This document shows, in pieces, positions 39,286 to 50,027 of a stretch of DNA of 64,000 bases. The notes under the pieces are model-generated. The model was given only the letters and a program-made list of their open reading frames with translations, was not told the origin of the DNA and made no database searches. Positions within the stretch are counted from its first letter, which is position 1, and every line of letters begins with the position of its first letter. This DNA is from Blastococcus tunisiensis (GTDB lineage: Bacteria; Actinomycetota; Actinomycetes; Mycobacteriales; Geodermatophilaceae). The stretch spans positions 124,001 to 188,000 of the forward strand of contig NZ_FOND01000008.1 of assembly GCF_900112815.1 (NCBI RefSeq), read 5' to 3'. The position numbers and the translations under genes are program-made.

Positions 39286-40215
39286 TCAGACGCCGGCGGC
39301 GAGCGCGGCGACGATCGCCGTCAGCAACCGGGCGTGGTGCTCGATGAGCTGCGGCCGGTGACCGTCCGGCCGGACCGCGGCGACGTGCCCCGCACCGGTC
39401 CAGAACTCGTCCCCGTCGTCGGTGCCGAGCAGCAGGCCGTGGACGGCGGGGTCCTGGGCCAGCCGGCGGACCTGGGGCCCGTCCTCCGCCGCCAGCAGCT
39501 GCCAGCGCCCGTCGAACGCCTCGTCGCCGCTGAGCAGGGGGACCAGCCCGGTGGTGCCGTGCTTCCACAGCCGCGCCGGCGACAGCCGGAACACCGGGAC
39601 GGCGCCCAGCAGCGGCGCCGCGGTGATGGCGTGCGTCGCCACCCACTGCCGCCCCGACGGGTACACGACGTCGAAGGCCACCAGCTCGACGGCGCCGGCG
39701 CGGCCCCGCAGCACCCCGGCCGGGCGCGCGTCCTTGCCCGGCCGCACCGGCGCGCTGGCCAGCAGGTCGATGAGCGCGGCGTCCTGGGGCCCGCTGCCGT
39801 CGGACACCGTCCAGCCGTGCTGCAGCGCCCAGCTCTGCGCCCCGAGCTGGTCGCCCTCGTAGCTGAACGCGCGCTCCATCTCGGGGTCCCGGGTCCGCGG
39901 CCGGGAGCCGAACAGCCCCCCGCGCTGGCGCTCCGGGGCGTCGGTCGGCGAGGGCGGCGGCGCCCAGGACGGGTCGACCTCGGACCGCCGCTCGCGGTCG
40001 GGGTCGGACCGCCGCTCCCGGTCGGGTTCGGCCGCGGGCAGGTCCCACCCCGGCGGCTGCCAGCCGGGGCCCTGAGCGGTGTGGTCGCCGTCCCGGGGCT
40101 GCCTGCGCCGGTCGGCGAAGTTCGGTGGATCGGCCGGCTCGTCGCCCGAGAGGTGGGCGGGCTCCTGCCAGTCGCTGCCGTCGTCGGCACCGTCGCGGTC
40201 GCGGGGGCTGCTCAT
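39286..40215 (-). CDS. uncharacterised protein, low-complexity N-terminus
   Basis: A 309-residue protein from ATG 40215. Residues about 1-115 are acidic, Pro/Arg-rich and disordered, with RERRSDPDRERRSEVD. The rest is a folded domain: GWTVSDGSGPQDAALIDLLA, VELVAFDVVYPSGRQWVATH, GRWQLLAAEDGPQVRRLAQD, then DGHRPQLIEHHARLLTAIVA. No membrane helix or catalytic motif was recognised. I do not recognise the family. It lies between DUF721 and the ABC exporter on the same strand; the stop is followed closely by the ABC frame. Confidence 0.75.
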   Translation of the reverse strand: MSSPRDRDGADDGSDWQEPAHLSGDEPADPPNFADRRRQPRDGDHTAQGPGWQPPGWDLPAAEPDRERRSDPDRERRSEVDPSWAPPPSPTDAPERQRGGLFGSRPRTRDPEMERAFSYEGDQLGAQSWALQHGWTVSDGSGPQDAALIDLLASAPVRPGKDARPAGVLRGRAGAVELVAFDVVYPSGRQWVATHAITAAPLLGAVPVFRLSPARLWKHGTTGLVPLLSGDEAFDGRWQLLAAEDGPQVRRLAQDPAVHGLLLGTDDGDEFWTGAGHVAAVRPDGHRPQLIEHHARLLTAIVAALAAGV

Positions 40216-40269
40216 CGCTCCATCGTCCTCCCGGCGCCGTCCGGACCTCCAGCGAGGCCGGGGTGGCGC

Positions 40270-40770
40270 CTATCCGTACGTGTCCCGCGGCCCCCGGCCG
40301 CGCACGGAGCGCGGACCCTTCTTCCAGCTCGGGGCCGTCGGACCGACAACGCGCAGCCGGGTCACGACGTCCCCGCCGACCTGCGCGCGCAGCTTGCCGA
40401 GGATCGAGGGCGCCATCAGCGTCAGCTGGGTGGCCCAAGCGGTCGACTCCGCCTCGACGAGCAACACCCCCTCGGTCAGGCTCCGCGGCGCGCAGTGCTC
40501 GGCGATGTCGGGGCCGACGAGCGCCGACCAGCGGCCGAACACGGCGCCGATCCGGGTGCGCTCGGACCAGTCCTGCTCGGTGACGAGGGAGTCCACCAGC
40601 CGGCCCAGGGGCTGGGGGTCGTCGGCGCCCGGCCCCGCCCCGGTCCACTTCCGCCGCGGCCCGGCGATCCGCCGGCGGGTCGGCTGGGGACGGGCGGCGG
40701 AGGCGGCCCGGGCGGCCTCGAGTGCGGCCCGGGCGATGTCGCTCGGCCGGGCGGGGCGCTCCTCCGTCAC
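40270..40770 (-). CDS. DUF721 (DciA-like) protein
   Basis: A 166-residue protein from GTG 40770. A basic N-terminal part ([16 protein letters not shown]) is followed by the DUF721 core: [33 protein letters not shown] and [20 protein letters not shown]. DciA-type proteins bind and assist the replicative helicase DnaB at origins in bacteria without DnaC. The GTGA overlap with recF and the place beside dnaN support a replication role. Helicase-loading function in this subgroup is inference. Confidence 0.9.
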   Translation of the reverse strand: MTEERPARPSDIARAALEAARAASAARPQPTRRRIAGPRRKWTGAGPGADDPQPLGRLVDSLVTEQDWSERTRIGAVFGRWSALVGPDIAEHCAPRSLTEGVLLVEAESTAWATQLTLMAPSILGKLRAQVGGDVVTRLRVVGPTAPSWKKGPRSVRGRGPRDTYG

Positions 40771-41942
40771 GAGGCCTCCTCCGCGGCCGCGGTCCCGTCC
40801 TTGACGAGCAGCGCGTACCCGCCGCCCACCTCGACCCGCGCCCCGCGGAGTTCCTCGGGCACGTCGTCGAGCACGGCGGCGGTGATCAGGGTCTGCTCCG
40901 CGGAGCCCGCCACCGCGGCCAGTGCCGCGCGCCGCTCGGCGTCCAGCGTCGCGAAGACGTCGTCCAGGATCAGGACGGGGTCCTCGCCGTCGCCGCGCAG
41001 CAGCGCGAACGTCGCCAGCTTCAGGGCGAGCGCCAGCGACCAGGACTCCCCGTGGCTGGCGAACCCCTTGGCCGGCGAGGGCCCCAGGTGGAGCACGAGG
41101 TCGTCGCGGTGCGGGCCGACGAGCGTCATCCCCCGGTCCAGCTCGTCGCCCCGCCGCTCGGCGATCCGCTCGCGCATGGCCGCGGTCAGCTCGGCGGCCG
41201 AGGGCACCGCGGTCTCGGCGGTCACCGCCGTGCCGTCCCCGGCGAGCGGCACGGTCGAGGAGTACCCGAGCCCGGCGACGGCCGCCTCCGCTCCCGCCAC
41301 CTCGGCGTAGGCGCGGGCGACGTGCGGCGCCAGGTCCGCGATCAGCCGGCGGCGTGCGGCCAGCAGCTGCCCGCCGGCGTCGGTCAGGTGCGCGTCCCAG
41401 ACGTCGAGGGTCTCGATGGCCTTGCCCCGGGCCAGGCGCGCGGTCTTCAGCAGCGCATTGCGCTGCTTGAGGACCCGGTCGTAGTCCGAGCGCACGCCGG
41501 CCAGCCGCGGCGTGCGGGTGACCAGCAGCTCGTCGAGGAAGCGGCGGCGCTCGGTCGGGTCGCCGCGGACGAGCGAGAGGTCCTCCGGGGCGAAGAGGAC
41601 CGTGCGGACGAGGCCGAGCAGCTCCCGGGGCCGGGGCAGCGGGCCCCGGTTGACGCGGACGCGGTTGGCCCGGCCCGGGTTGATCTCGATCTCCACGAGC
41701 AGCTCCCGGTCCCCGCTGCGCAGGGCCGCCCGGACCACCGCCTGGCCGTCGCCGTGCCGGACCAGGGGCGCGTCCCCGGACACCCGGTGGCTGCTCATCG
41801 TCGCCAGGTAGCCGACCGCCTCGACCAGGTTGGTCTTGCCCTCCCCGTTGCGGCCGACGAACACCGTGGGGCCGGGCCCGAGCGCCAGGTCGACCCGCTC
41901 CCAGCTGCGGAACGACCCGAGCTGCAGATGCCGGACGTACAT
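40767..41942 (-). CDS. recF: RecF, DNA repair and replication protein
   Basis: A 391-residue SMC-like ATPase from ATG 41942. [19 protein letters not shown] is the standard start; Walker A is in [18 protein letters not shown], and the signature/Walker B region is [18 protein letters not shown] and [16 protein letters not shown]. It loads RecA at gaps through RecR and RecO. The frame continues open upstream through the tandem repeat, but the family start is clearly this ATG. It is followed by DUF721 with a four-base overlap. Confidence 0.97.
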   Translation of the reverse strand: MYVRHLQLGSFRSWERVDLALGPGPTVFVGRNGEGKTNLVEAVGYLATMSSHRVSGDAPLVRHGDGQAVVRAALRSGDRELLVEIEINPGRANRVRVNRGPLPRPRELLGLVRTVLFAPEDLSLVRGDPTERRRFLDELLVTRTPRLAGVRSDYDRVLKQRNALLKTARLARGKAIETLDVWDAHLTDAGGQLLAARRRLIADLAPHVARAYAEVAGAEAAVAGLGYSSTVPLAGDGTAVTAETAVPSAAELTAAMRERIAERRGDELDRGMTLVGPHRDDLVLHLGPSPAKGFASHGESWSLALALKLATFALLRGDGEDPVLILDDVFATLDAERRAALAAVAGSAEQTLITAAVLDDVPEELRGARVEVGGGYALLVKDGTAAAEEAS

Positions 41943-41952
41943 GTCAGGACCG

Positions 41953-42130
41953 GCCCCCGTGCAGGGCCCCGCCGCGAGCCTGCGAGTGGTGGGGGGCAGG
42001 CGACGTGCTGGACCAGCCCCCGTGCAGGGCCCCGCCGCGAGCCTGCCGCGGGTGGGGGGCAGGTGACGTGCTGGAACGGCCCCCGTGCAGGGCCCCGCCG
42101 CGAGCCTGCGAGTGGTGGGGGGCACGGGGG
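41953..42130. repeat. three tandem copies of a 63-bp hairpin element
   Basis: Copies start at 41953, 42016 and 42079, exactly 63 bases apart, in the gap between gnd and recF. Each contains GCCCCCGTGCAGGGCCCCGC and GAGCCTGCGAGTGGTGGG (middle copy changed). The third ends with GCACGGGGGTCCTTC, forming a stem of about 11 bp with 42078-42088. The loop core matches the gene-end elements at 24986, 33308 and 57634. Since 63 is divisible by three, the reverse frame stays open and would read [17 protein letters not shown]. Confidence 0.85.
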
Positions 42131-42137
42131 TCCTTCG

Positions 42138-43070
<933 letters not shown>

Positions 43071-43168
43071 GATGGCGTCCCCTCTTCGCGGATTGTGGAT
43101 GTCCTGCTCATCGTGCCCGGCGGACGGCCTCGCCGCAGGTGCCCGCCCCGTCCCGAGGCTCGAGGCAA

Positions 43169-44332
43169 TCAGCCGGGCAGCCGCACCGGCATGATCAGGT
43201 AGCGGTAGCTCCCCGGGCGCTCGGCCGGCTTCGCCGGCTGCCCGTCGTCGTTGGCCGCGGGCTCCTCGACGCCGGAGAGCACCGCCGGCTTCAGCGGGCT
43301 GGTGAAGTCCATCCGCGCCCGGTCGCTGTGCACCGCGGCCAGCCCGTCCAGCAGGAACGTCGGGTTGAAGCCGATGGTGAGCGGCTCGCCGTCGAACTCG
43401 ACGTCGCACCGTTCCTCGGCCTGGCCCTCCTCGTCGCTGCCGCCGGCCCGCAGGGTGACCTGGCCGGGGGTGAACTCGCACCGCAGCGGCGTGCCCCGCT
43501 CGGCGACGAGGGCGACCCGCTTGGCCGCGTCGGTGAACAGGCCCACCGGCAGCGTCGCGTGGGCGTTGGACTCGTTCGGCATGATCGCGCGGTACTTGAC
43601 GAACTCCGCGTCGAGCAGCCGGGTCGTGGTCTGCCGGTCCTTGCCCGAGAGGCCCAGGATGCCCTCGCCGGAGCTGCCGGAGGCGAGCGAGAGGACGATC
43701 TCCGGCCCGCTGGTCAGGGTCTTCGCCGCGTCGGCCAGGGTGCGGGCGGGCACGAGCACCGCGGCCGACACCCCGGACGTCTCCGGGCGCCAGGCGAACT
43801 CGCGGACCGCCAGCCGGTAACGGTCGGTGGCGGCGAGGGTGATCAGGTCGTCCTCGATCTCCAGGCGGACCCCGGTGAGCATCGGCAGCGTGTCGTCGCG
43901 CCCCGCGGCGACGGCGACCTGCCCGACCGCCTCGGCGAAGACGTCGCTGTCGACCAGGCCGGCCGAGGACGGCATCGAGGGCAGCGACGGGTAGTCCTCG
44001 ACCGGGAGCGTCGGCAGGCTGAACCGCGCGTTGCCGCAGGTGAGGGCGAGCCGGGGCCCGTCGGCGGTGATCTCCACCGGATGCGGGGGGAGCGCGCGGG
44101 TGATCTCGGCCAGCAGCCGGCCCGGCACCAGGACGCGGCCGCTCTCGGTGGCCTGCACGTCCACCTCGGCACGGGCCGACACCTCGTAGTCGAACCCGGA
44201 GACCGACAGCTGGTTGCCGTCCACCTCGAGCAGGATCCCGGCCAGAACGGGGACCGACGGTCGCGGCGGCAGGCTGCGCGCCGTCCACGCGACGGCGTCG
44301 GCGAGCACCTCACGTGTCACCCGGAACTTCAT
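43169..44332 (-). CDS. dnaN: DnaN, DNA polymerase III beta clamp
   Basis: A 387-residue sliding clamp from ATG 44332; the longer start at 44344 adds only four residues. MKFRVTREVLADAVAWTARS is the actinobacterial N-terminus. Three clamp domains follow, with SGFDYEVSARAEVDVQATES and LATYP-like SLPTLPVEDYPSLP, and the C-terminal YRYLIMPVRLPG that forms the binding pocket. It tethers the polymerase. It is the first gene left of the oriC. Confidence 0.97.
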   Translation of the reverse strand: MKFRVTREVLADAVAWTARSLPPRPSVPVLAGILLEVDGNQLSVSGFDYEVSARAEVDVQATESGRVLVPGRLLAEITRALPPHPVEITADGPRLALTCGNARFSLPTLPVEDYPSLPSMPSSAGLVDSDVFAEAVGQVAVAAGRDDTLPMLTGVRLEIEDDLITLAATDRYRLAVREFAWRPETSGVSAAVLVPARTLADAAKTLTSGPEIVLSLASGSSGEGILGLSGKDRQTTTRLLDAEFVKYRAIMPNESNAHATLPVGLFTDAAKRVALVAERGTPLRCEFTPGQVTLRAGGSDEEGQAEERCDVEFDGEPLTIGFNPTFLLDGLAAVHSDRARMDFTSPLKPAVLSGVEEPAANDDGQPAKPAERPGSYRYLIMPVRLPG

Positions 44333-45117
44333 CTCTCGACCCACCCCAGCTCAGCTCCGGCATCCCGCTCGCGGGGACGCCTGTTCCCGGACCGGCAGCG
44401 GGACCCGGAGGCCGCCCGATGCCGGTGCGGTGCTCATGGTGCCTGCTGCGGTCCCCCGGGGGGAAACCCTGGTCCCCCGATGAGGCTGGAACGTCCTCTC
44501 GGCCGATCCTCTCCCGCTGCCGTCGTGGCGGGAACCCCGGCGCTGTTCCGAGCAGGGCACGAGTCCGGTAGGGGGCACCTCGGATCGGGCCTTCCCCACC
44601 CAGAGTGTGGTTCGAGAATCTCCGAGATAACTCCCTCATCCTCGTCATCACAGGTGTGGAAGCTGGGGAACGAGGCCCTTTCCGCAGGTCAGGACCCGAA
44701 CGGGCCTGTTGGCCCGCTGTGGGCGGTCACCGTCGAACTGTTGTCGACACGTGGACATCTCGATGGTTGTTCACCGGCGCCGGGCGACGTCCACCGCCTG
44801 TCCCCTGCCTCTCCCTGCGCCATCCCCAGGCCGTGCCCAGGCCCGGAGGGACGCCGGACGGGGGACGGTGCGCGAGCCAGGCGTACGGCCCCTATACCTG
44901 CAGGTCAGGTGCCGTGTCCAGGTGCGGACGGTGATCGGGCCGGTGCGATGCCGGAGGCGGTCCGGTGACCACCGGTGACCCGGCGGGCACGAGATCTCCC
45001 CAACCTGTGCACATTCCTGGGGACAACTCGTCGACGAGTCGAGGACGGTGACCGGCCGGGTACCGGCAGCTACCGCGTCCGGTGAGGGGTCCGCCGGTGT
45101 CGACTTCTGTCCACGGC

Positions 45118-45126
45118 TGTGGACAA
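45118..45126 (-). other. DnaA box, exact
   Basis: TTGTCCACA on the minus strand (TGTGGACAA on plus), the actinobacterial consensus, inside the dnaN-dnaA gap. Confidence 0.8.
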
Positions 45127-45143
45127 AGCGGAGGACAACTCTT

Positions 45144-45498
45144 CTGTCGTCCTCCGGACGGCACCGCGGGCTATGACTTCGTCGTCCTCCGGACGACACC
45201 GCGGCCAGGTGCCGTTCCCGGCTGGGCTGAGCCGTTGCCCATGTCCCGATCGGGAGGTCCTCCGGACCCCCGCGATCGGTCCACCCCAGCTGCCTGCCGT
45301 CCCCGACCAGGCACGCGGTCACGAGGTGCCGTCCCAGCGGCACGGGGGTGCTCCGCCGCGCAGTCGGACCCTGCCCACTCCGGTGGGCAGGGTCCGACTG
45401 TCGAGCCCGTGCCCATGTCCCGGCTCGGCGGGTCCTCCGGGCCGCCCTGTGACCGATCCATCCCGGGCGATGACTCTGTCGTCCTCCGGGCGGTGCGG
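45144..45498. repeat. imperfect direct repeats in oriC
   Basis: CTGTCGTCCTCCGG-type units occur at 45144, 45180 and 45477, two of them preceded by TGACT. Longer units starting GCCCATGTCCCG occur at 45237 and 45411, each followed by GGTCCTCCGG and then by GATCGGTCC or GACCGATCC. The arrangement is not explained by coding. Confidence 0.7.
45361..45400. terminator. 18-bp perfect hairpin in the oriC/dnaA downstream region
   Basis: CAGTCGGACCCTGCCCAC (45361-45378) pairs perfectly with 45383-45400 around TCCG. It may end dnaA transcripts, about 160 bases after the stop, or be an origin structure. Confidence 0.75.
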
Positions 45499-45561
45499 TC
45501 CGGAGCAGCCCCGTCGAGGGCACCGCCCGGGCCTGTGCGGGGTGGGGAGGACGGGGTCCTT

Positions 45562-47304
45562 CTACTGCCGGGCGCGGCTCTTGATCCGGGCGGTGAGCTC
45601 GGTGACCTGGGTGTAGGTGGCCCGCCGCTCGCTCATCAAGTTGGTGATCTTCTTGACTGCGTGCATCACCGTGGTGTGGTCCTTGCCGCCGAACGAGGCA
45701 CCGATCCGCGGCAGGGAGAGCTCGGTCAGCTCCCGGCACAGGTACATCGCGATCTGACGGGCGTTCACCAGCGTCCGGCTGCGGTTGGAGCCCTGCAGCT
45801 CCTCCATCGTCACGGAGAAGTACTCCGCGGTCGCCGCCATGATGATGGCCGCCGTGATCTGCGGGCCCTGCTCGTCGCTGATCAGGTCCTTGAGCACCAG
45901 CTCGGCCAGCGGCAGGTCCACCTGCTGCTTGTTCAGCGACGCGAAGGCCGTCACCCGGATCAGCGCGCCCTCGAGCTCGCGGATGTTGGTCTGCACCTTG
46001 CTGGCGATGAACTCCAGCACCGCGTCGGGCACCTGCAGCCGCTCGCCCCAGGCCTTCTTGCGCAGGATCGCGATGCGGGTCTCGAGGTCCGGCGCCTGGA
46101 CGTCGGTGATCAGGCCCCACTCGAAGCGGGTGCGCAGCCGGTCCTCCAGCGTCGTCAGCTTCTTCGGCGCACGGTCGGAGGTGATGACGATCTGCTTGCT
46201 GGCGTTGTGCAGCGTGTTGAAGGTGTGGAAGAACTCCTCCTGCGTCCGCTCGGCGCGCTCCAGGAACTGGATGTCGTCGATCAGCAGGAAGTCGATGTCC
46301 CGGTAGCGGCGGCGGAAGTCCTCGGCCCGGCCGGAGTGCACCAGGTTGATGAACTCGTTGGTGAACTCCTCGGTGCTGACGTAGCGCACCTTGACGTTGG
46401 GGAACATCCGCGCCGCGTAGTGCCCGATGGCGTGCAGCAGGTGGGTCTTGCCCAGGCCGGACTCGCCGTAGATGAACAGCGGGTTGTAGGCACGGGCCGG
46501 CGCCTCGGCCACCGCGACGGCCGCGGCGTGGGCGAACCGGTTGCTGTTGCCGATGACGAAGCTGTCGAAGACGTACTTGGGGTTCATCCCCGGGTCCAGG
46601 CCGGCCGGGCGTCCGGCGTCCGGCCGTCGTCCCCGGCCGGCACCGCCGCCGCGCCCCGCCCGCTCGCCGTCGCCGTCCCCGCCGCCGGCGAGGTCGAAGG
46701 GCAGGACGTCGGCGGGGCGACCGTCATCGGATCCGCCCCAGTCGCGGCCGTTGGGCTGGCTCCCCCACGTGGTGGCCCAGTCACCCGGCGCCCCGCGGTC
46801 GACCGGCGCCCGGTCGGCCGGGCGGAGTTCGCGGACCTCGGAATCGGCCCGTGCCGGACGTTCGTCGAGACCGTCCCGGTCCCAGGGCGCGGAACCGACC
46901 GCGTCGGTCCGGACACCGAACGCGCTCCGGCCGTCGTCCGCGCGGTCGCGACTGGCGCGGTCCTCCTCGGCGCGCTGCACCTCGGCCGCGGTCCAGGGGC
47001 GTCGCGTCGGCTCCTCGTCGCGCGCCTCGGCCGGGGGCTCCGGCGGGGCGTCCTCCAACTGGACCGCCACCCGGATGTCGCGGCCGAACTGCTCCGACAG
47101 CGCTTCGGCGAGCACCCGCCGCATGCGGGACTCCAGCACGGTCTGGGTGAACTCGTTGGGTGCCGCGAGGACGGCGGTGTCCTCGAACAGGCCCACGGGC
47201 CGCGTGAGGTTGAGCATCGCGTTCTGCTGAGGGGACAGGCTCGTCGCCAGCCGCTCGCGGATCTGGTCCCAGACGGTCGCCAGGTCCAGCGTGGCATCGG
47301 CCAT
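45562..47304 (-). CDS. dnaA: DnaA, chromosomal replication initiator
   Basis: A 580-residue initiator from ATG 47304 after GGGAGGA. Domain I ([20 protein letters not shown]) is followed by a long disordered domain II (about 90-235, rich in Arg, Asp, Gly), the AAA+ domain III with Walker [21 protein letters not shown], Walker [15 protein letters not shown], and the DNA-binding domain IV with [20 protein letters not shown], the DnaA signature. Length is close to Streptomyces DnaA and longer than mycobacterial DnaA because of domain II. Both flanking gaps carry DnaA-box-like sites. Confidence 0.98.
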   Translation of the reverse strand: MADATLDLATVWDQIRERLATSLSPQQNAMLNLTRPVGLFEDTAVLAAPNEFTQTVLESRMRRVLAEALSEQFGRDIRVAVQLEDAPPEPPAEARDEEPTRRPWTAAEVQRAEEDRASRDRADDGRSAFGVRTDAVGSAPWDRDGLDERPARADSEVRELRPADRAPVDRGAPGDWATTWGSQPNGRDWGGSDDGRPADVLPFDLAGGGDGDGERAGRGGGAGRGRRPDAGRPAGLDPGMNPKYVFDSFVIGNSNRFAHAAAVAVAEAPARAYNPLFIYGESGLGKTHLLHAIGHYAARMFPNVKVRYVSTEEFTNEFINLVHSGRAEDFRRRYRDIDFLLIDDIQFLERAERTQEEFFHTFNTLHNASKQIVITSDRAPKKLTTLEDRLRTRFEWGLITDVQAPDLETRIAILRKKAWGERLQVPDAVLEFIASKVQTNIRELEGALIRVTAFASLNKQQVDLPLAELVLKDLISDEQGPQITAAIIMAATAEYFSVTMEELQGSNRSRTLVNARQIAMYLCRELTELSLPRIGASFGGKDHTTVMHAVKKITNLMSERRATYTQVTELTARIKSRARQ

Positions 47305-47976
47305 GCCGCTTCTTCCTCCCCATCGACGTCGACCCCGGTCGCCCGTCCGTCCTCCGGCGTCCCCCGGTGGTGCCGCCCTCCGCGGTCCCCTGCCGGACCA
47401 CTCGGCTGTGGATGCGCGGGCGCATGTGTTCCACACCGGTGTCCACAGGCTGTGCACGGTCGGCGACAGCTGTTGCCGGGTCGCGCGCCGGAACCGGCGC
47501 CGATCGGCATCTCTGCAGGTCGCGGGCCGGTTGGGGCAGAATTCTGGACGGTTCGATGGTCGGCTGACCGACGGGATCGGCCCGCACGGCGGACCCTGGG
47601 GTCCGACGTGGAGCGACGGTGACGCTAACAGCCCCGTCCACAGCCCGGCAACGCTCGGGTGGGCCGCCGCGGCGCGTCGACCGCGGCGTGCCGACACCGC
47701 CGGACGGCCCGCCGGAGGGATCATCGGCGGTCGGGATCCGCCCGGCCTCCGGTCCGGTCGCTTCCTCGGCTATGCTGACGGGAGTCTGTGGACGGTTCCG
47801 GCCGCCTCCTGCACCCGCGCGGTACGGCCGTGCAGGTGGGAAGGCGGGTGAGCCGCTCCGCAGTGACCAGCTTCCGGGGTCGTCGGGATGCGGCACATCG
47901 TCGTCCGTCCAGGCCCCCGCGCAGGCCCACCCACCGGCGGGTCTGCACCGCCGATGTCGTGTAGTGGGAGTACCTC
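47305..47976. other. 672-base gap between dnaA and rpmH
   Basis: Divergent promoter region. DnaA-box-like GTGTCCACA (one mismatch) is at 47439-47447; TGTGGAT at 47408-47414, CCGTCCACA at 47634-47642 and TGTGGACGG at 47787-47795 are weaker. TATGCT at 47771-47776 is a possible -10 for rpmH. No gene is seen. Confidence 0.55.
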
Positions 47977-48114
47977 GTGAGCAAGCGCACGTTCCAGCCG
48001 AACAACCGCCGACGGTCGAAGACCCACGGCTTCCGGCTGCGGATGCGGACCCGCGCGGGCCGGGCGATCCTCGCCGGTCGTCGGCGCAAGGGTCGCGAGA
48101 AGCTCTCCGCCTGA
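47977..48114 (+). CDS. rpmH: RpmH, 50S ribosomal protein L34
   Basis: A 45-residue, strongly basic protein from GTG 47977 behind [25 protein letters not shown] and [20 protein letters not shown] are the L34 signature. It binds 23S rRNA. The stop is two bases before the rnpA start, the classic rpmH-rnpA pair. Confidence 0.97.
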   Translation: MSKRTFQPNNRRRSKTHGFRLRMRTRAGRAILAGRRRKGREKLSA

Positions 48115-48115
48115 C

Positions 48116-48517
48116 GTGCTGCCCGCGCAGGCACGCCTGCGCCGGCGTCCGGAGTTCACCGCGGTCGTCCGGTCCGGCAGGCGCGCCGGGCGGCCGACCA
48201 TGGTCCTCCACTACCTCTCCGAACGGCCTGCACAGGCCGTGACTCCGTCGTCCGCGGGTTCGCCCGGTCCGGGGACCGCCCCGGGTGCCCGCGTGGGGTT
48301 CGTGGTCGGCAAGGCGGTCGGCAACTCGGTGGTCCGCCACCGGGTGACCCGTCGGCTGCGTGCCGTGGTGCGCGACGAGCTGCACCGGCTGCCGTCCACC
48401 GCCGATCTCGTGGTCCGGGCGCGGCCGGAGGCCGGGACGGCGACGTCCGCACTGCTGCACCGGGACCTGTCGTCCGGACTGGACCGGCTGCTGGGCGAGC
48501 AGGCCCGGCGATCATGA
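48116..48517 (+). CDS. rnpA: RnpA, ribonuclease P protein component
   Basis: A 133-residue protein from GTG 48116. [20 protein letters not shown] begins the fold and the RNR signature is [20 protein letters not shown]. It is the protein subunit of RNase P, helping the RNA subunit remove tRNA 5' leaders. It overlaps yidD by four bases. The loop between them ([13 protein letters not shown]) is an actinobacterial insertion. Confidence 0.95.
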   Translation: MLPAQARLRRRPEFTAVVRSGRRAGRPTMVLHYLSERPAQAVTPSSAGSPGPGTAPGARVGFVVGKAVGNSVVRHRVTRRLRAVVRDELHRLPSTADLVVRARPEAGTATSALLHRDLSSGLDRLLGEQARRS

Positions 48518-48885
48518 TGCGGCGCGCCCTCCTCGCGGCCATCCGCTTCTACTCGCGGGCGATCAGCCCGGCCCTGCCCCCGCGCTGCCGCTTCTATCCC
48601 ACCTGCAGCGCCTACGCCGCGGAGGCCGTCGAACTGCACGGCGCCGCGAGGGGCACCTGGCTGGCCCTGCGCCGGCTCGGGAAGTGCGCCCCCTGGCATC
48701 CCGGCGGCGTCGACTTCGTCCCCGCACGACGGTCGGCGACCGGAACCGCAGAGGTCAGCCGCTCGTCGAGCACTGCAGCGTCGCCGTCCCCGGACGACGA
48801 CAGCGAGCCGTCCGCCGCCCGCCGTCCCCACCGAGCCGCCCCGCCGGATCCCCGCCGGGCGAACGAGGAGTCCTCCGTTGCTTGA
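48514..48885 (+). CDS. yidD: YidD, membrane protein insertion efficiency factor
   Basis: A 123-residue protein. [20 protein letters not shown], then [12 protein letters not shown] and [13 protein letters not shown], are diagnostic, including the Cys and Arg residues. It aids YidC-dependent insertion. A non-conserved Ser/Arg/Pro tail of about 45 residues follows the family core. Stop overlaps the yidC start region (48878-48885). Confidence 0.95.
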   Translation: MMRRALLAAIRFYSRAISPALPPRCRFYPTCSAYAAEAVELHGAARGTWLALRRLGKCAPWHPGGVDFVPARRSATGTAEVSRSSSTAASPSPDDDSEPSAARRPHRAAPPDPRRANEESSVA

Positions 48886-49948
48886 CTGGCTGTACACCGG
48901 CATCTCCTGGGTGATGGCGCGGTGGCACTCGCTGTGGGACACGGTCTTCGGCAACCCTCCCGCGGAGACCGCGCTCGGCGGGTTGTCCTGGGTCCTCGCG
49001 ATCGTCTTCCTCGTCGTGACGATCCGGCTGATCCTTTTCCCGCTGTTCGTCAAGCAGATCAAGTCGCAGCGGGCGATGCAGGAGCTGCAGCCGGAGCTCG
49101 CCAAGCTGCGCAAGCAGTACGGCAGCGACCGGCAGGGCATGGCCGTCGCCCAGCAGGCGCTGATGAAGGAGCGCGGGGTCAACCCGCTGGCCGGCTGCCT
49201 GCCGATCCTGCCGCAGATCCCGGTGTTCCTGTCGCTGTTCCACGTCCTCCGGCGGCTCGCCCCGGACAAGCCCGGCCTCTACAGCTGGTCCGACGAGCTG
49301 ACCGACCAGGCGGCGCGCGCCCAGCTGTTCGGCGCCCCGATCTCCTCGTCGTTCAACATGAGCGGCGCCAAGGAGACGGCGATCCTCGACATCGCGGGGG
49401 TCACCTACACCAACATCCGCATCGTCGCGTTCGTGCTGATCGTGATCATGTGCTTCACGACCTACTACACGCAGAAGCAGATCATGAAGCGCTCCGGCCC
49501 GGTCGAGGGCCAGGCCGCGATGGTGCAGAAGATCCTGCTCTACGTCATGCCCGCGGGTCTGTTCGTGTCCGGCTTCCTCTTCCCGATCGGCGTCCTCCTC
49601 TACTGGTTCACCAACAACCTGTGGACCCTCGGGCAGCAGTTCTTCATCCTGCGCAAGATGCCCCCGCCCGGGTCCGACGCCGCCAAGGCCAAGGCCGCCG
49701 GGGACAAGCCGGCCGTCGACCCGAAGACGCTCGCCCCCAAGCCCGGGGCGAAGCCGGTCCGCCCCAAGGGCGGGCGCCCGGTGGCTCCTCCGGCCACGGA
49801 TGCGCCCACCGGCGACGGTGCCGCTGACGGGTCCGCGTCGCCGAACGGCGGCGCGGCCAACGGCCGGCCGCCGGGCAAGCAGTCACCGGGTGGTGCGACC
49901 AGGGCAGGCCAGTCGCCGCCGAACCGGGGCAAGCGCAAGCGGCGCTGA
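48878..49948 (+). CDS. yidC: YidC/Oxa1 membrane protein insertase
   Basis: A 356-residue insertase with a TTG start at 48878, seven bases after GAGGAG; the start overlaps yidD. The first TM is near [20 protein letters not shown], the core has [40 protein letters not shown] and [20 protein letters not shown]. The C-terminal tail is basic and Pro/Gly-rich (about 70 residues, ending GKRKRR), which binds ribosomes. It inserts membrane proteins with or without SecYEG. Confidence 0.96.
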   Translation: MLDWLYTGISWVMARWHSLWDTVFGNPPAETALGGLSWVLAIVFLVVTIRLILFPLFVKQIKSQRAMQELQPELAKLRKQYGSDRQGMAVAQQALMKERGVNPLAGCLPILPQIPVFLSLFHVLRRLAPDKPGLYSWSDELTDQAARAQLFGAPISSSFNMSGAKETAILDIAGVTYTNIRIVAFVLIVIMCFTTYYTQKQIMKRSGPVEGQAAMVQKILLYVMPAGLFVSGFLFPIGVLLYWFTNNLWTLGQQFFILRKMPPPGSDAAKAKAAGDKPAVDPKTLAPKPGAKPVRPKGGRPVAPPATDAPTGDGAADGSASPNGGAANGRPPGKQSPGGATRAGQSPPNRGKRKRR

Positions 49949-50027
49949 CCGCGCACCGGCGTCGCGCCCGACGCCCCCTCGACCACCGGGTCCGCCCGGC
50001 CGCCCGCACCGACCTGGGAGGAACTCC

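Larger units (their letters stand above)
44333..45561. other. probable oriC (dnaN-dnaA spacer)
   Basis: A 1.2-kb gap without genes in the standard actinobacterial oriC place. DnaA-box matches to TTGTCCACA: exact at 45118-45126 (minus strand); one mismatch at 44741-44749 (TTGTCGACA) and 45018-45026 (minus, TTGTCCCCA); two mismatches at 44767-44775 and 45107-45115. The least GC-rich stretch, 44617-44655 (GAATCTCCGAGATAACTCCC), is a candidate unwinding element. A 14-bp palindrome ACTCGTCGACGAGT is at 45026-45039. The dnaA-side part holds direct repeats and an 18-bp hairpin. Box number is low, as consensus matches are loose in such GC-rich origins. Confidence 0.82.

Noticed and set aside
46765-46772. 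CCACGTGG inside dnaA as another parS site
   Set aside because: Flanks are CC and TG, not TT and AA, so only the 8-bp core fits.
45082-47622. Long plus-strand frame over oriC and dnaA
   Set aside because: Antisense to dnaA and low complexity; its oriC part is repeats.
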